Source: Lota lota
Taxonomy: Eukaryota > Chordata > Actinopteri > Gadiformes > Lotidae
Assembly (NCBI GenBank): GCA_026745465.1
Contig: JACYXH010000692.1
Location: 1,563,757-1,627,756, forward strand
Direction of reading: 5' to 3'
Length of the DNA stretch: 64,000 bases
The notes beneath the pieces were generated by a model. It made no database searches, was not told where the DNA came from, and saw only the letters and a list, made by a program, of their open reading frames with translations. A program made the translations under genes and the position numbers. The number at the start of each line of letters is the position of its first letter. Position 1 is the first letter of the stretch. Shown in pieces: positions 10,151 through 22,400 of the stretch.

Positions 10151-10749
10151 AAATCCTGGTAGGACAAGCTAGCGATTACTTCTCTCACTGAACCAGAGAC
10201 AGTGGGGGAGTGGGATTTAAGAGGCAAAGAAACAATTGAACAGAAAGCTGTTCAATTGTTAAGGTTTGAACAGCTATGTTGAGATAATTTATTATAACAT
10301 TGGTTTTGACTGTAGAGATGTGTTGAGATTGTTGATTATAATATTAATATATTGTTGAATGGAGTTAAACTTTATTTTAAGATGCACATTTTTCAATAAT
10401 CCCTGTGTATTTTATTTTCAAATGCAGCCCTTATTTTGCTTGAAATGAGGTAAGATTTATTTAATATTAACATACTTATTAGTTTCAATCCCTACAGTTC
10501 GTGTGAAAACATGTTCATAAATAACGTTGAAATATTATTGAATTGTATCTTTCTTTATTTGATTTGACAGTCAGTTGTTGACTACATACAGACATCTATA
10601 CAACTACTAAGCTACTTCAATAAATATGGCACTGAGTCATAACGCAAGCTTGACATTATGGTGGTTCGGACGAAGTACGGATAATTCTTCGGACTGGATT
10701 CTTCGGATCTCGTTCATTCAAATGAACAAATCTTTTCGAGTCGGCTCGT
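10151..10749. other. AT-rich 3' flank of the hAT remnant
   Basis: Runs such as attataacattggttttgac and repeated ttgttgaata words suggest the 3' untranslated end of the transposon. No terminal repeat matching the 5' side could be defined. A 10-bp self-repeat (cagaaagctg...ttcaattgtt) lies just after the stop. Confidence 0.35.
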
Positions 10750-10835
10750 TCATGCGCGAATGCACAAATCAAAGAACGAAAGAACGAGATGAACGATCCA
10801 CTCGCAGATACAGATCTTACGCACCGGATCACAGA
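10750..10835. repeat. Diverged direct repeat, left copy
   Basis: It contains catgcgc, an AAATCAAAGAAC-like stretch and cactcgcagataca, then a cggatcaca end. The same order recurs at 11,445-11,520. It is preceded by GAACGA/TCGTTC-rich sequence like the ends of some fish hAT-type elements. Confidence 0.6.
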
Positions 10836-10900
10836 AATAATGCTTGTCATAGCATACGGTAGTCTAATGTGCTTGCTTACTGGGTGATATACGTGTGAGA

Positions 10901-11043
10901 GTGTGTGTGGATGATGGCTGGTTTAAGCAGCCTCACCTGGCCCGAGTCAGACTGATTGGAGTCTGGAGCTGGGTGAGGCTGCACACCTGTTGCACATTGA
11001 GCAATCAATGTGCACAGGTTAAACCAGCCATCACCGCACACAC
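10901..11043. other. Foldback able to form a three-way junction
   Basis: The outer arms 10,901-10,926 and 11,019-11,043 are complementary over about 25 bp (ttaaaccagccatca on the right arm). Inside sit two more inverted pairs: gcagcctcacc (10,927-10,937) with gggtgaggctgc (10,971-10,982), and cacctgttgcacattg (10,984-10,999) with caatgtgcacaggt (11,006-11,019). As RNA or single-stranded DNA this would make one long stem and two hairpins. Function is unknown. It could be part of an LTR or foldback transposon. Confidence 0.7.
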
Positions 11044-11111
11044 TCAGGAAGAGCTCTCCTACATGGCAGCATGGAACACTATCTGCATGCATCATTCTAC
11101 GCAACCTTTAC

Positions 11112-11207
11112 AATAAACCGGTTTTCAACATCACCGCCCTGTGTCCATTCGTTTGGAGGAGCCCGAGGAAAGTCACCTAGGTGGAGTGGGAAAAGCCACC
11201 TAGGTGG
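11112..11207. other. AATAAA followed by paired CACCTAGGTGG palindromes
   Basis: An AATAAA hexamer lies at 11,112-11,117. Two near-copies of a palindromic box follow: tcacctaggtgg (11,173-11,184) and ccacctaggtgg (11,196-11,207). With the foldback upstream this resembles the end of a retrotransposon LTR or a transposon 3' end. Neither terminus nor target duplication was found. Confidence 0.35.
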
Positions 11208-11444
11208 CGTGCAGTAAGTGGACATTGCTACAATACGGTAACACAGTGACGCCATAGGGGACTACGTTAAAATGAGTTTTTTAAGCCGACAAGCAGACAC
11301 AATAGTACACAATATTGCCAACATTCTTATTTTCATAATCAATCAATCACCATGATTATGGCACTTGAAGAAACAATCTGTCTGAGGATCTACTTTACTA
11401 CACACATTTAAACACCAAATAGAAAAATGGTCCCTATAAAGTGA
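11208..11444. other. Short unannotated spacer
   Basis: No gene or repeat is recognised. The spacer is AT-rich. Confidence 0.35.
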
Positions 11445-11520
11445 TGAGCATGCGCAAAACCAAGAACTAAATGAGCGAACCACTCGCAGATACAAATAGT
11501 ACGTAGCGGATTGCACAAAA
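11445..11520. repeat. Diverged direct repeat, right copy
   Basis: This second copy of the 10,750-10,835 segment is offset by about 690 bp. It is followed by ttctaaaagaacgaatcgtt and catgaatcgtccatcact, which resembles the terminal sequence of a fish hAT-type element. The left copy seems to keep the opposite end, so the two may be parts of one interrupted element or two related insertions. Confidence 0.55.
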
Positions 11521-12294
11521 GATTCATTCTAAAAGAACGAATCGTTCATGAATCGTCCATCACTATTGTGGATTTTGAATTGTAATTGAATACCCCTGTA
11601 CTACATCATGGGGGCTGACATACATTTTCCTCAACCATTAAATGTTTGTTTATTTATTTTTTATTCTAAAGATCCAGAGCCAAAAGTATGGCCATGGCTT
11701 TTGGCAACAGAAGCTGCGGTTGATCCGGAACATTCTAGTTGGGTTATTCCAATCCCATGTCTAATCAACATGCGCTGGGAAAAAAAAGACATCCGTAAAT
11801 GTATTGGTGTTGCCCTCCAAAGAGGGGAGGTTGAATAGCCTGAGTGTGTCCGTGTATGTGTGTGTTAGTGTGTCCTAAGTACACGCGGCCTAGCAAATGT
11901 TTTGATACGAGCAAAATCTACAACCAAGGAGCGCTACGTCAATGTCCCTTTATTCTGCTTGCTCAAGTGTACATTTCAGCAAACCCCACTGCCAATCACA
12001 GCCACCCGCTGTATTTTGGAGGGCGTGAAATCTTTGCGAGCGACTTACTGCTCATCTGTCATAATGCCCATAGCTGCCCCCCCCACCCCAAAAAATAAAT
12101 AAATAACAAAGCTTGGCAAGCAATAAAAAATCCCTATTTCCAGGTAAATTACTGGGATAAGATTGCATTCACCATTAGTAATTTACAGTATTCACACATG
12201 CAGCTACGTTCAGGAACATTTCTGTATTCCACCTGCATAGAAATGCCGGAATATGAGCGAAGAGACAATCCAGTAGAGGGCGGTAATGCAACCC
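11521..12294. other. Unannotated DNA, no gene seen
   Basis: The open frames (11,608-11,838; 11,844-12,098) are unsupported. A C8 run and an (AAAT)n-like patch lie near 12,075-12,107. Confidence 0.35.
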
Positions 12295-12422
12295 CTCCCT
12301 TGTTTCGGAAGCTGTCACGTTTCTAGAAATTATTGAAAAAGGAGCTTGTTTGTAAACAAAACAAGCTGTATTGATCTTGTTATCAGATCACCCAAAATCA
12401 TTGGCTCATTAAAAAAACGTTT
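12295..12422. repeat. Diverged tandem duplication, unit 1
   Basis: The segment from ctcccttgtttcggaa to attggctcatt recurs 222 bp downstream. Conserved words include aagctgtattgat and the TTATC.GAT patch. No coding potential. Confidence 0.65.
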
Positions 12423-12516
12423 ATTCAAATTCGTCCACAGCGCAGTCTTTGAGATTGCTTCGCTCACTCTTCACTTATGAATGCCAGCTGCCATAAAACT
12501 CACGGACTGAGAGGAG

Positions 12517-12638
12517 CTCCCTTATTTCGGAACCTGTCCAGAAAAATGGAGCTTGGTTGCAAACATAAGAAGCTGTATTGATATCATTATCGGATACCCC
12601 GATAAAAGCATTGGCGCGTTAAGATGAACAGTTTACGT
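12517..12638. repeat. Diverged tandem duplication, unit 2
   Basis: Copy of 12,295-12,422 (ctcccttatttcggaa; agctgtattgat; attggcgcgtt). It has a small deletion near the CTGTCC block and many substitutions, so the duplication is old. Confidence 0.65.
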
Positions 12639-13662
12639 TTGTAATTGGTCAGCCATAGTCATTCAAAGTTCTTTCAACTCAAGAAGGCTGGCCAGACTAC
12701 CATGGCTCATTGACGATGCCGTTGGATCATTTCCACATGCACGTTTTTATTTAACTGCAATGCCCATGCAAGTCCCAAGTCTGAACGATGTCATCTTAGT
12801 TTCTGTAATGACCTGTCCATTGGTAAAATATGGCTCTGACATTTCTTTTTTTTGGTATATTTTAATAAACCATTTTCATTGATGTCTATTAACTGCAGCG
12901 ATTGAACTTGCAGGATGTTCTCGTTTAATCTTTACCACAAGGGAAACAAGGTACACAATGTATGCCTTTTTTAAAAGTTAACAGCCATAAAATATAAAAC
13001 ACTTGTTTTCTTCCACATGTTTTATTTAAATGTTTAGAAAATGTATACGATAGTCACAACTGTTGAATATGTAGAAAATGTAATGTTCTGAACTGTAAAC
13101 CAAACAAAGTGTAATATATAAGTCAACATAAAAAATGTTTACGAACATAAATGTAACAATAAAAACATACAGCAGTAAAAAATTATGGTGGTGACATTAC
13201 ATCTCTTGTACAAAAGTCGCTATGGTCAGTATGGTTTGCCATACAATGCATCAGAGACTTATTACAGCTATCTGCACAGGATTATATACTACTCTCATTA
13301 TTATGTTTGTCCCTTTTTTACTCCCCCTTTAATAAGCTTCCTCCACGTGTGATTCATAATACAGAAATGGAGCGGGTGATCATGGCCGATATTCTCCCAG
13401 GTGATCGTCCTACGTGCCGGGTAAAACATAACGTAACGGCCATAACGTTCCCTCCCAACCCTAACACCATCCCCATCCACCACCACCTATCGTGCAGCTG
13501 TGATGATGATGTGTGTTGTAAAGACAAGACTGTGGGGTGTTGTGCTGCCATCAGCCTGTCTTAATGCAAATAATTTGCCAAGTCAGCATCTTCCACCGTG
13601 ACCGAATGGGCCACGGGGACGGCCGAGCAAGTGACTCTCTTTCAGGGGCAAGTTGAACAGCT
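12639..13662. other. AT-rich transition zone, no gene
   Basis: Unique AT-rich DNA ends the transposon-rich compartment. The overlapping frames around 13,301-13,564 lack domain or splice support. The first microsatellites follow immediately. Confidence 0.4.
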
Positions 13663-13940
13663 TACACACACACACGCACACGCACACGCACAAACACACA
13701 TGTACATACAGAATTGAAAGAAATGCTAGAAGACAGCGAAAGGCAATAAGAGAAGGACAAGAACTGAGAGAAATAGAGAGGGGCGAGAGCAGGGTGAGGC
13801 AAAGAGAGAGGCAGGGGGGGTGAGAGAGACAGAGAAAGAGATCAGAGGGAGGGCAGGGTTGAAGGAAAAGCATGAGTACAAAGAAAAAGGGAAGAGAGAG
13901 AGATAGAGACAGAGAAGAGAGCGAGAGAGACATGGTGGAG
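13663..13940. repeat. CA then GA-rich simple sequence
   Basis: Imperfect CACACG repeats (13,663-13,700) are followed by purine-rich GAGA sequence to about 13,940. The long minus-strand frame across it encodes only Cys-Val and Ser-Leu type repeats and is not a gene. Confidence 0.85.
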
Positions 13941-14057
13941 GGAGAAGAGAGACTCCACCGAGAGGAAACATAAAATGGCAGTGAGGTTACACAGTGAGGG
14001 TTGAAGGAGCGAGAGAGAAGGGCTTTGATAGCCCCCTCAGCATCAGCATGACCTCCG

Positions 14058-14108
14058 CCCCCCCCCCCCCCCCCCCCCCCTCCCCACACACAAACACACA
14101 CACACACG
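14058..14108. repeat. Poly-C (23) plus CA repeat
   Basis: An uninterrupted C tract at 14,058-14,080 is followed by TCCC and an imperfect CA run. Confidence 0.95.
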
Positions 14109-14281
14109 CAAAGAAAAAACAAGGTGAATGAGCTGTTCCAAGTGCTGTCCTTTAGCTTAGTGCCAGCTAACTGTAATAAAACAACCAATGTTGAACATGG
14201 GCAGGGGGGCCAGCACACGCAGGGGGTCTGGGGACACGTTGTTTGATTCAGCTCCATGTCCGTGTTGCCCTTATTCATCAT

Positions 14282-14350
14282 ACACACACACACACACACG
14301 CACACCCACACATGCACACACATATGCACGCTCACACACACACAGGCGCA
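14282..14350. repeat. Imperfect (CA)n
   Basis: CA repeats with CG, CC and AT interruptions. Confidence 0.9.
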
Positions 14351-14432
14351 CACAGATAGATATATCTATATGTCTGATATGTCAGAGAAATGAGTGTGAA
14401 ATGTGTGTGTATGTGTGTGTGCAGAGCGCATT

Positions 14433-14435
<3 letters not shown>

Positions 14436-14487
<52 letters not shown>
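14436..14487. repeat. (CA)26 microsatellite
   Basis: An uninterrupted CA run of 52 bp, so likely polymorphic. Confidence 0.98.
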
Positions 14488-14492
<5 letters not shown>

Positions 14493-14659
14493 TTGGGCAC
14501 ACGAATGCTGCTAAAGTGCTCCTAAACCTGTACATGCACAGCTGTATCAGTATGACTTGTGTACAGTATGGGTGGCACTAATATCCCCTGGGAGTCTTCC
14601 TACCTTTACTTTTAAAGTGAGCCTCATAGCATTCAGAGCCTACAGAGATTTACAGCTCA

Positions 14660-16085
<1,426 letters not shown>

Positions 16086-16112
16086 CCCCCCCCCCCCCCC
16101 CCCCCCCCCCCC
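16086..16112. repeat. Poly-C (27)
   Basis: Uninterrupted C tract. The Pro-rich frame across it is an artefact. Confidence 0.95.
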
Positions 16113-16541
16113 ATCCCCCTTTTTAAGCCTCAGCTGATTAACTTCAGGCTGTTGGACTCAGACAGAAGGCTCCTGGCCGCCGGCATGGAGCCCAAAACAT
16201 TAGCGCAAGGCGGTCAACAACACCTACAACTGTCAAGAGCGCTGGCCGTGTTTATGTGTACGTCTGCACCGGTACCTGTTTACCACCCCGTTTTCCATTT
16301 CCATTTCTTTCTCTTTTTTGTTTTTCTTCTTTCTTTCTTTGTCACCTTTTTTTTTTTTTCGCTCGCCATTGACCGTCCTTGGAGTCGGATTCTGTTGCAT
16401 GGCGGTAACGGCTCCTTTTATACTTATATCTTCTTTTTTTTCTTCTTTTGAATGCTGCCTCAGAGAAAGAACGAAAAGCGAGTCCATGTGTTGATCGATG
16501 CGGTGCGAACGGAGGCATGAATAGAGCTCATTCTGGTTGGC
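16113..16541. other. Unique DNA with T-rich tracts
   Basis: The frame 16,017-16,451 crosses a poly-C and ends in poly-T/TTC tracts, giving Pro and Phe runs. The middle (about 16,130-16,270) looks unique but carries no known domain. Confidence 0.35.
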
Positions 16542-16563
16542 GGGGGGGGGGGGGGGGGGGGGG
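16542..16563. repeat. Poly-G (22)
   Basis: Uninterrupted G tract. Confidence 0.95.
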
Positions 16564-17176
16564 TCCTTGTCCGTCTGCGGCGCAAAGGCGGCCGCTCTGT
16601 TGATCAGACTGCGGTTTGAACACTGGGGGGAAGGCCGATGCCCTCAGCCATGGCGCCAGTTTCTCCCAGCATCTCCTTGAGAGGCGGGCACCCCTGCGCG
16701 AATCTAAAAGTCATTTCATAAAAAAAGAACACAAGCATGCACACACACACGCACACGCACACGCGCACGCGCACGCACACCTCGCCCTCACCTCAATCCC
16801 CCAGCCGCCGGTGTACGTCGGTGCATTGGAAAGAAGAAGGGAAGAGCAAAAACGAAATACCACAATTAAATCAATTAAGAGAACACTTTCACAAACGCAT
16901 CCGCCGTCTGCACTCCCTAGACTGGGCGCGTGACGGACCCCAGATCCTTTCACGTTTATTTTTCCGCCAAGTGACACATTTGACCTCTGATCTTTGGCTG
17001 AGCGGCGGCGGCGGCGGCGGCGGCGGCTGCGATGCGTTCGACGCTGAAACATGAGGCGTCTGTCAGTGTTATGTTTAATCTCTCCGTCTGCGGCGAGGAA
17101 ATCGCTCGCCTATTTTCTTGTCTTGCGCTTTAATAGCAGGGTACTGAAGATGCAATGCGGAGTGCTTCGGGAAATA
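16564..17176. other. CpG-rich block with CACG and CGG repeats
   Basis: It includes an alternating purine-pyrimidine CACACG/CGCG run (16,739-16,780), a (CGG)8-like repeat (17,002-17,027) and many CpGs around. A CpG-island-like or 5'-UTR-like element is possible. Frames across it are low-complexity. Confidence 0.4.
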
Positions 17177-17177
17177 T

Positions 17178-17222
17178 CACACACACACACACACGCACAC
17201 GCGCACGCGCACGCGCGCACAC

Positions 17223-17262
<40 letters not shown>

Positions 17263-17274
17263 GCACACGCACAC
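17178..17274. repeat. Compound (CA)n(CG)n(CA)n tract
   Basis: About 97 bp of nearly pure alternating pyrimidine-purine sequence with a CGCG-rich centre (cgcgcacgcgcacgcgcgca type). Such sequence favours Z-DNA. Confidence 0.95.
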
Positions 17275-17405
17275 CCACGAGTCACGTTGTCCCTGTTGCG
17301 CCGTGTAAGGACGGCAGGCAGCAGTCAAACTGTACGGCGTTGAGCTGCAGCCACGGCTTTTAAATCTGTTACTACCCTCGCTACAGCGCCACAGGAGGTG
17401 TGGGA

Positions 17406-17548
17406 CATACGGGAGAGAGAGAGAGAGAGGAGAAAGGAGTGAATGAGAGGGGCGGGGGGGGGGGGGGGGAAGGAGGACGGGGCGCTTGGGAGGGAGATGA
17501 TGCAGGAGGGGGTGGTGAGGGGTGGGGGTTGGGGGGGGGGGGGGGGGG
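17406..17548. repeat. GA repeat and two poly-G tracts
   Basis: GA/GGA-rich sequence holds G runs at 17,454-17,469 and 17,530-17,548. Confidence 0.9.
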
Positions 17549-17797
17549 TGTCAAGGTAGAATTACTCCTCATTATGGTGCAGGGGGAAGCCAGTAAATCA
17601 AATGCCACCACTGGCTTTCTACAACTTTCCCAGCGTCATCCGTCAAGAGGAGCCTTACCTTCCCCTGCAACACACGCTTTGTGTTGCAGTGCATGACTGC
17701 CCCCCAGACCTGTAATAATAGAAACACATGTCCCAGTGCACAATAGCCCCGACAAGGTCGTATCCCGCCTGAGCTGTATTGTCCTGCAGGAATGCGG
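17549..17797. other. Unique spacer
   Basis: No gene or named repeat. It contains a short inverted tgttgcagtgcatgactgc-like segment. Confidence 0.3.
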
Positions 17798-18016
17798 ACA
17801 CACACACACACACACACACATAAAGTGTGAGTGTGTGTGTGTCTGTGGCAGAGGGAATGGAAAGGTGTGTGGTGGTGTTGGTGGTGGTGGTAGTGGAGGT
17901 GGTGTAGGTGGAGGTGGTGGTGCTGGTTTGTCTATTTCATGGTCAACGGAAGGTCGATCGACACAATCGACACGTTGCCGCAGCCAGGAAAAAAAGATGG
18001 CTGGCCGTTGGGTTGG

Positions 18017-18050
<34 letters not shown>

Positions 18051-18072
18051 GGGAGGGAGGGAGGGAGGGTGG
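17798..18072. repeat. CA/GT, GGT-rich and poly-G (31) cluster
   Basis: (CA)11 lies at 17,798-17,820, then GT, an imperfect GGT/GGA triplet tract (17,863-17,927), and G31 at 18,019-18,049 passing into (GGGA)n. Gly-rich and Pro-rich frames here are artefacts. Confidence 0.9.
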
Positions 18073-18367
18073 GGGAGGAATAGGCTGAATGGCTCCCGGC
18101 TTGTCCGCACACATCTCTGGCTAAGCAGGTGATGTCCAGCCACCATGGCGTCCCCACAAATGGCTCACCGCGGCACCTTGACATTGTCGTGGTGGGGGGG
18201 TTGGTGAAAAACGATGTCTCACTTCATTAGCTCCCTGCTGGCGGGAAAGCAGCTCGTCCCATTACGCCGCCGCCGCGTCGCGTCGCGCCATGTTACTGCA
18301 AGCACCATTGCCATTTATCTTACAATCGGCCAGACGAAACGGCTGATATTAACAATCTGTTCCTTGA

Positions 18368-18386
18368 TGTGTTTCTCTCGCTCTCG

Positions 18387-18469
<83 letters not shown>
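18368..18469. repeat. (CT)n with CTCTCG start
   Basis: About 100 bp of CT repeats, the first 25 bp with CG interruptions. Confidence 0.97.
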
Positions 18470-18471
<2 letters not shown>

Positions 18472-18574
18472 CTTGTCTGCTGTTCTTATGAGTCACAATC
18501 AGTTTTCTCTCCTTTTCCCTCTCTTTTTCCCTCTCTTTTTCTCTCTCTCTCCTCCTCCTCCGCCAACCTCTTTT

Positions 18575-18930
18575 GACGCAGCTCACAAACTCCTGGCGTT
18601 TGGCTGCGGCCAAATTGTGAAAATGGTTCTAAACAAAAACCCATTTGTTATGTTGTGTCATGTTTCAGTGGACAATTAATGGCTTGGAAACGCAAAGACG
18701 GGTCGTTTGAGCCTTCAGCTCCATTTGTGATTTACAATTGTCACTTAATAAGCGGAAGCCCGGACACCACCACACACGCCGCCAGTTGCCAATTACTCTT
18801 CAGCCCCACCCCCGCTGACCTCCCAGTGGGAAGGGGAGAGCCGCCCATGAGATGAGCACGATCCCTCCAAGATACCACCGTTCACGCCTCCTGCCACGCA
18901 CATTTACGCCTCCCTGACCAGGAGAGACAA
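18575..18930. other. Candidate conserved non-coding block
   Basis: A repeat-free stretch with balanced composition and motifs such as gtggacaattaatggcttgg and gatttacaattgtcacttaa (CAATTA and CAATTG cores). Neighbouring DNA is dominated by microsatellites, so its lack of simple repeats is notable. No reading frame is convincing. Conservation was not tested. Confidence 0.25.

Positions 18931-18962
<32 letters not shown>
18931..18962. repeat. Poly-G (32)
   Basis: Uninterrupted G tract. Confidence 0.97.
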
Positions 18963-18963
<1 letters not shown>

Positions 18964-19060
18964 CTTAGTGCGGTGAAAATGTGAAGAGCCATATTCCAAA
19001 TCTCCAAATCGCACAAATGAAGCTTGAGTAGAACAAGCCACACCTTTTATTATACTTTTT

Positions 19061-19375
19061 CGGTAACACTTTAAAATGAAGGTGCATTAATTAACTATCA
19101 ATTAACGTAAGTTAATGCAGTAATAAGCATTAACAAACGGTTAATTAAAAGTTATCTAATGTAATCATTTACTAATGGTGTTCATGTTTACTAATGGTGT
19201 TCATGTTAACTAAGGCATTCATTTATACATTATTGAATAGGGTTAGGGTCAACCCTAACCCTCACTCACCTTTACCCATACCCTTTCGCTACCCCGTATG
19301 CTAATGCCATTTAATAATACTTATTATTGCATTAACAAATGTTAATTAATTTACCCCTATTGTAAAATGTTACCG
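19061..19375. mobile_element. Foldback MITE-like element, about 315 bp
   Basis: The ends cggtaacactttaaaatg and cattttacaataggg (reverse of the right end, tgtaaaatgttaccg) form imperfect terminal inverted repeats, with T runs on both outer sides. The interior is AT-rich with repeated ttaattaa, gtgttcatgtt(t/a)actaa and an agggttagggt / accctaaccct inverted core. This is a widespread kind of non-autonomous fish repeat. I cannot assign a superfamily. Confidence 0.7.
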
Positions 19376-19454
19376 TTTTTCTATCCATCACTAAATTATG
19401 CGGCAAGCAGGAGATTTTTTTATTTAATATTTACCCTCTCTATTTCAAAATATT

Positions 19455-19477
19455 AAAAAAAAAAAAAAAAAAAAAAA
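19455..19477. repeat. Poly-A (23)
   Basis: The only A/T homopolymer of 16 or more that I found in the window. Confidence 0.95.
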
Positions 19478-22400
19478 CTCTGTGGAGATGAAACCACAGA
19501 GCAGCTTTGAGCATTTCCTGAGCGTGGCGAGGGTATTCGCATAAGAACCAAGGTGAACTTCCTGCGAGGTCTTAAGGCTATCTGCTTCCATTCCCACCAC
19601 CCTGTCCTCATTGAGTGTCATTTCCCTCCGGGAGAACAAGGGAAACAAGGGGGCTGGTGGTGGAAGCAAGAGGGGACTGACCTTATAGGATGTAGAATTG
19701 CAATTTGCCATGGCGGGCACTTCGACACATACAAATGACGCCGGGAACTCAAATTTCAATCCCTTAAGAGTCACCCACGCTGCCGGGGTATGGCTTTGTA
19801 AAAACGACACAAAAAATATATAAAACGGGAACATGACATAACGAACCTCGCAAATGCTTCTGATGTTAGCTTTGTTAGCCATGGACTTATTGGGCGACGA
19901 AGAAAAAATACAAAAGAAGAAAAGATGGCTAGTGGTGGGGCCGAGAAATCTTTTCTGCTGTTCGGACCAGAAGCGGTTCAGCCATTACTCAGAAGTTATG
20001 CAAAGTGCCGTCATCTAAAACGGCGGGAAAGCTTGACGGATACTTTTTGTTTATGGTTCCCGCTGACGTCCCGTTCACACGACGGAGACTAAAGCGCAGC
20101 AGGTGGAGCAGAGATGGAGCCATTGTCTCTACCGACGACCGATGTGTGTGTTTTTGTGTGTGACACCTTGTTGACAATAATTGATACGGTCTTTGCCTAA
20201 ATCATTTGTTTCTCGAAAAACAAAGCAGGGGGAAAGTAACTAATTATCTATCTGTCGGTAGTGTTTGTAGTTTGTCCCCCCCCCCTTTTCCAGTTGTTAC
20301 TTGTCTTGCTTTGGGTTGACGTGGTGGAGGTATTTTTGTTTCCTGGAGATTCACTGGAGAGCACTTTAAATGCACGGCAGAAGAGCTTCCCCTTGGTACG
20401 GCAAACACCCGCTCAAACTAAGTCCTAAGAATTGATCTTCAAGGTTTACATGTTGAGATGAAACCGACGTTTGTGATGGAGGCGGTGTGCTGTTCCAACT
20501 TCTGGAGAAAAGGTTTAGCAGTGTGGTGCCGACCCTTTAGAGGCAGGTAGGAGAGTTCACTGTACATAGAAACACATATGCAGGCACACGGAGGATGCAT
20601 TCAGTTCCCTTTATAGAGAAGCTACACAGAGAGAACATGTTCTCCATATATTATGAGCAATTTATATATCAAGTGCTCGTAATATATAAAAAGAACAAAT
20701 ATTTATATATATATATGTATATCATAAGCATACCTAGCAATGACTTGCCATGCACACATTTCTGAGCCTATTCAGTAAACACAGGGAAGAGGAAGATATC
20801 ATGGATTTAAACTGGACATCCACATTTTCCATTTTTCAACAAATGACAGATGATTGCATTGATGGTGGAGCAGTTATCTAAAATAGAACACATCTAAAGC
20901 AAAGCAATTTGCCCTTGAGGCTGAAAAAAGTCCAGTCATACAAATCAATCTAAACCCTCATAAACTCCATATAGATATTTTTAAGTTTGAAACCAACCTT
21001 GACTAGTCATTAGTTCATTTATCATTTATCAGCAGTTTTTTGTACGTGGCTCCAACGAAAACAGCTCTTGATCAATTGAACAAACCTTCAGTTATCCCCT
21101 TGGTAATTTGCGTTGGGTATATCATGGATTTGCATGGGGAAAGGATCTACTCAACTACATGAGGTGAAGCAAGGCCACTTCCATGGAGTTAATGACCAAA
21201 ACCCACTAGTCACCTTGGTAACTGCATTCAATGTCTAGCGTGCTGGCAGTCGCTTGGCAAATAAACATATATTTTACTCTTTGGGATTTGGGTTGGCAAG
21301 AACATTGTCAATGAAAATGACACTGTAGCCTCTCATTAATAACTGAAAATGTGAAGCTTTCTGAAGAAGTATTATTTGATTTAGAAAAAACGGATGCTGC
21401 AGATGTTTGGCAGGTTATTAAGATAACTTGATACAGAAATGTTTATTGTTTGCTTTCACATCATGCACGCATTTGCTGGTAATGTTAACAAGCCACTGTG
21501 TATTTTTGATACCTTTCGACGAGCCTCTGCGGTCAAACACTTCTAATCTTGTTGAAGGCATACCACAGAATGCTATTGATTGGCACATAATTGCTGACAG
21601 CTGAACTCATTACACCATTTTGCCAGGTCGCCAAGGTCCAAGCATCTCACAGCACCTGAAAGGTCAGAAGAGGAGGGAAAATATACCTTTTCTTTCTTTA
21701 CTCCTACGCTTCTGGGATTTTTTTTTATATATCAGACAAATTAAAGTGCCTTTAAGTCAGAAATGCTCCCCCTCCATAGGATCAGGGAGGGAGTTAAAAT
21801 GTGTGCTCGTTTATAATACTTTTTTATAATCTTTTTTTACGTAAGTGCTGTAGCGCTTTTGCACAAAGTTCTTGAACTTCAGCTTTCTTTAAAACAGTTT
21901 AGCTTCTCATTAGCATTGCATCTTTTCTTGGCGCAGTAGCGGTGACAGGATTCTGAATTGGAAACGGGTCAAGGTGGGTGATTTGTGAGTGTGCCAAATC
22001 TGGGCCCATTTCATTTGAACAGGATGAAAGAAGATGTCGTTTTTTCCTAAAACAGATTTCTCAGACATTTGTCAATTAAAGACTGTGACTAGCGTGGACT
22101 ATAGTTGTAAATAGACATTACCCACTGCTTCACGGTTGCTTTCTCATGAAAACTATTGTACAAATGAGAAAAGTGGGCGTGGGTGGGACCCACAGTGCCA
22201 CGCAGTGCACTGATGACAGATGGCTTGGCATACTCAGGAGGCGTCCCTGAAATGATTATTTATCAACATCATTATCACAATTATTATTCCTATAATGTTT
22301 CTGATATTTTATTATTACATGTGCAGAGGTTTCACAATATGTTTTTTGAACATGGTTTTTATTTACCTGATGAGAATCCAAACATACCATGCAACACCGT

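Noticed and set aside
13583..14353. 256-codon minus-strand open frame
   Set aside because: It is a translation of GT, GA and poly-C repeats (Cys-Val, Ser-Leu, Gly runs), with no domain and no splice context.
17636..18184. 182-codon Pro-rich minus frame
   Set aside because: Created by poly-G/GGA/GGT repeats.
19229..19261. Telomeric repeat
   Set aside because: Only one or two TTAGGG words per strand inside a MITE, not an array.
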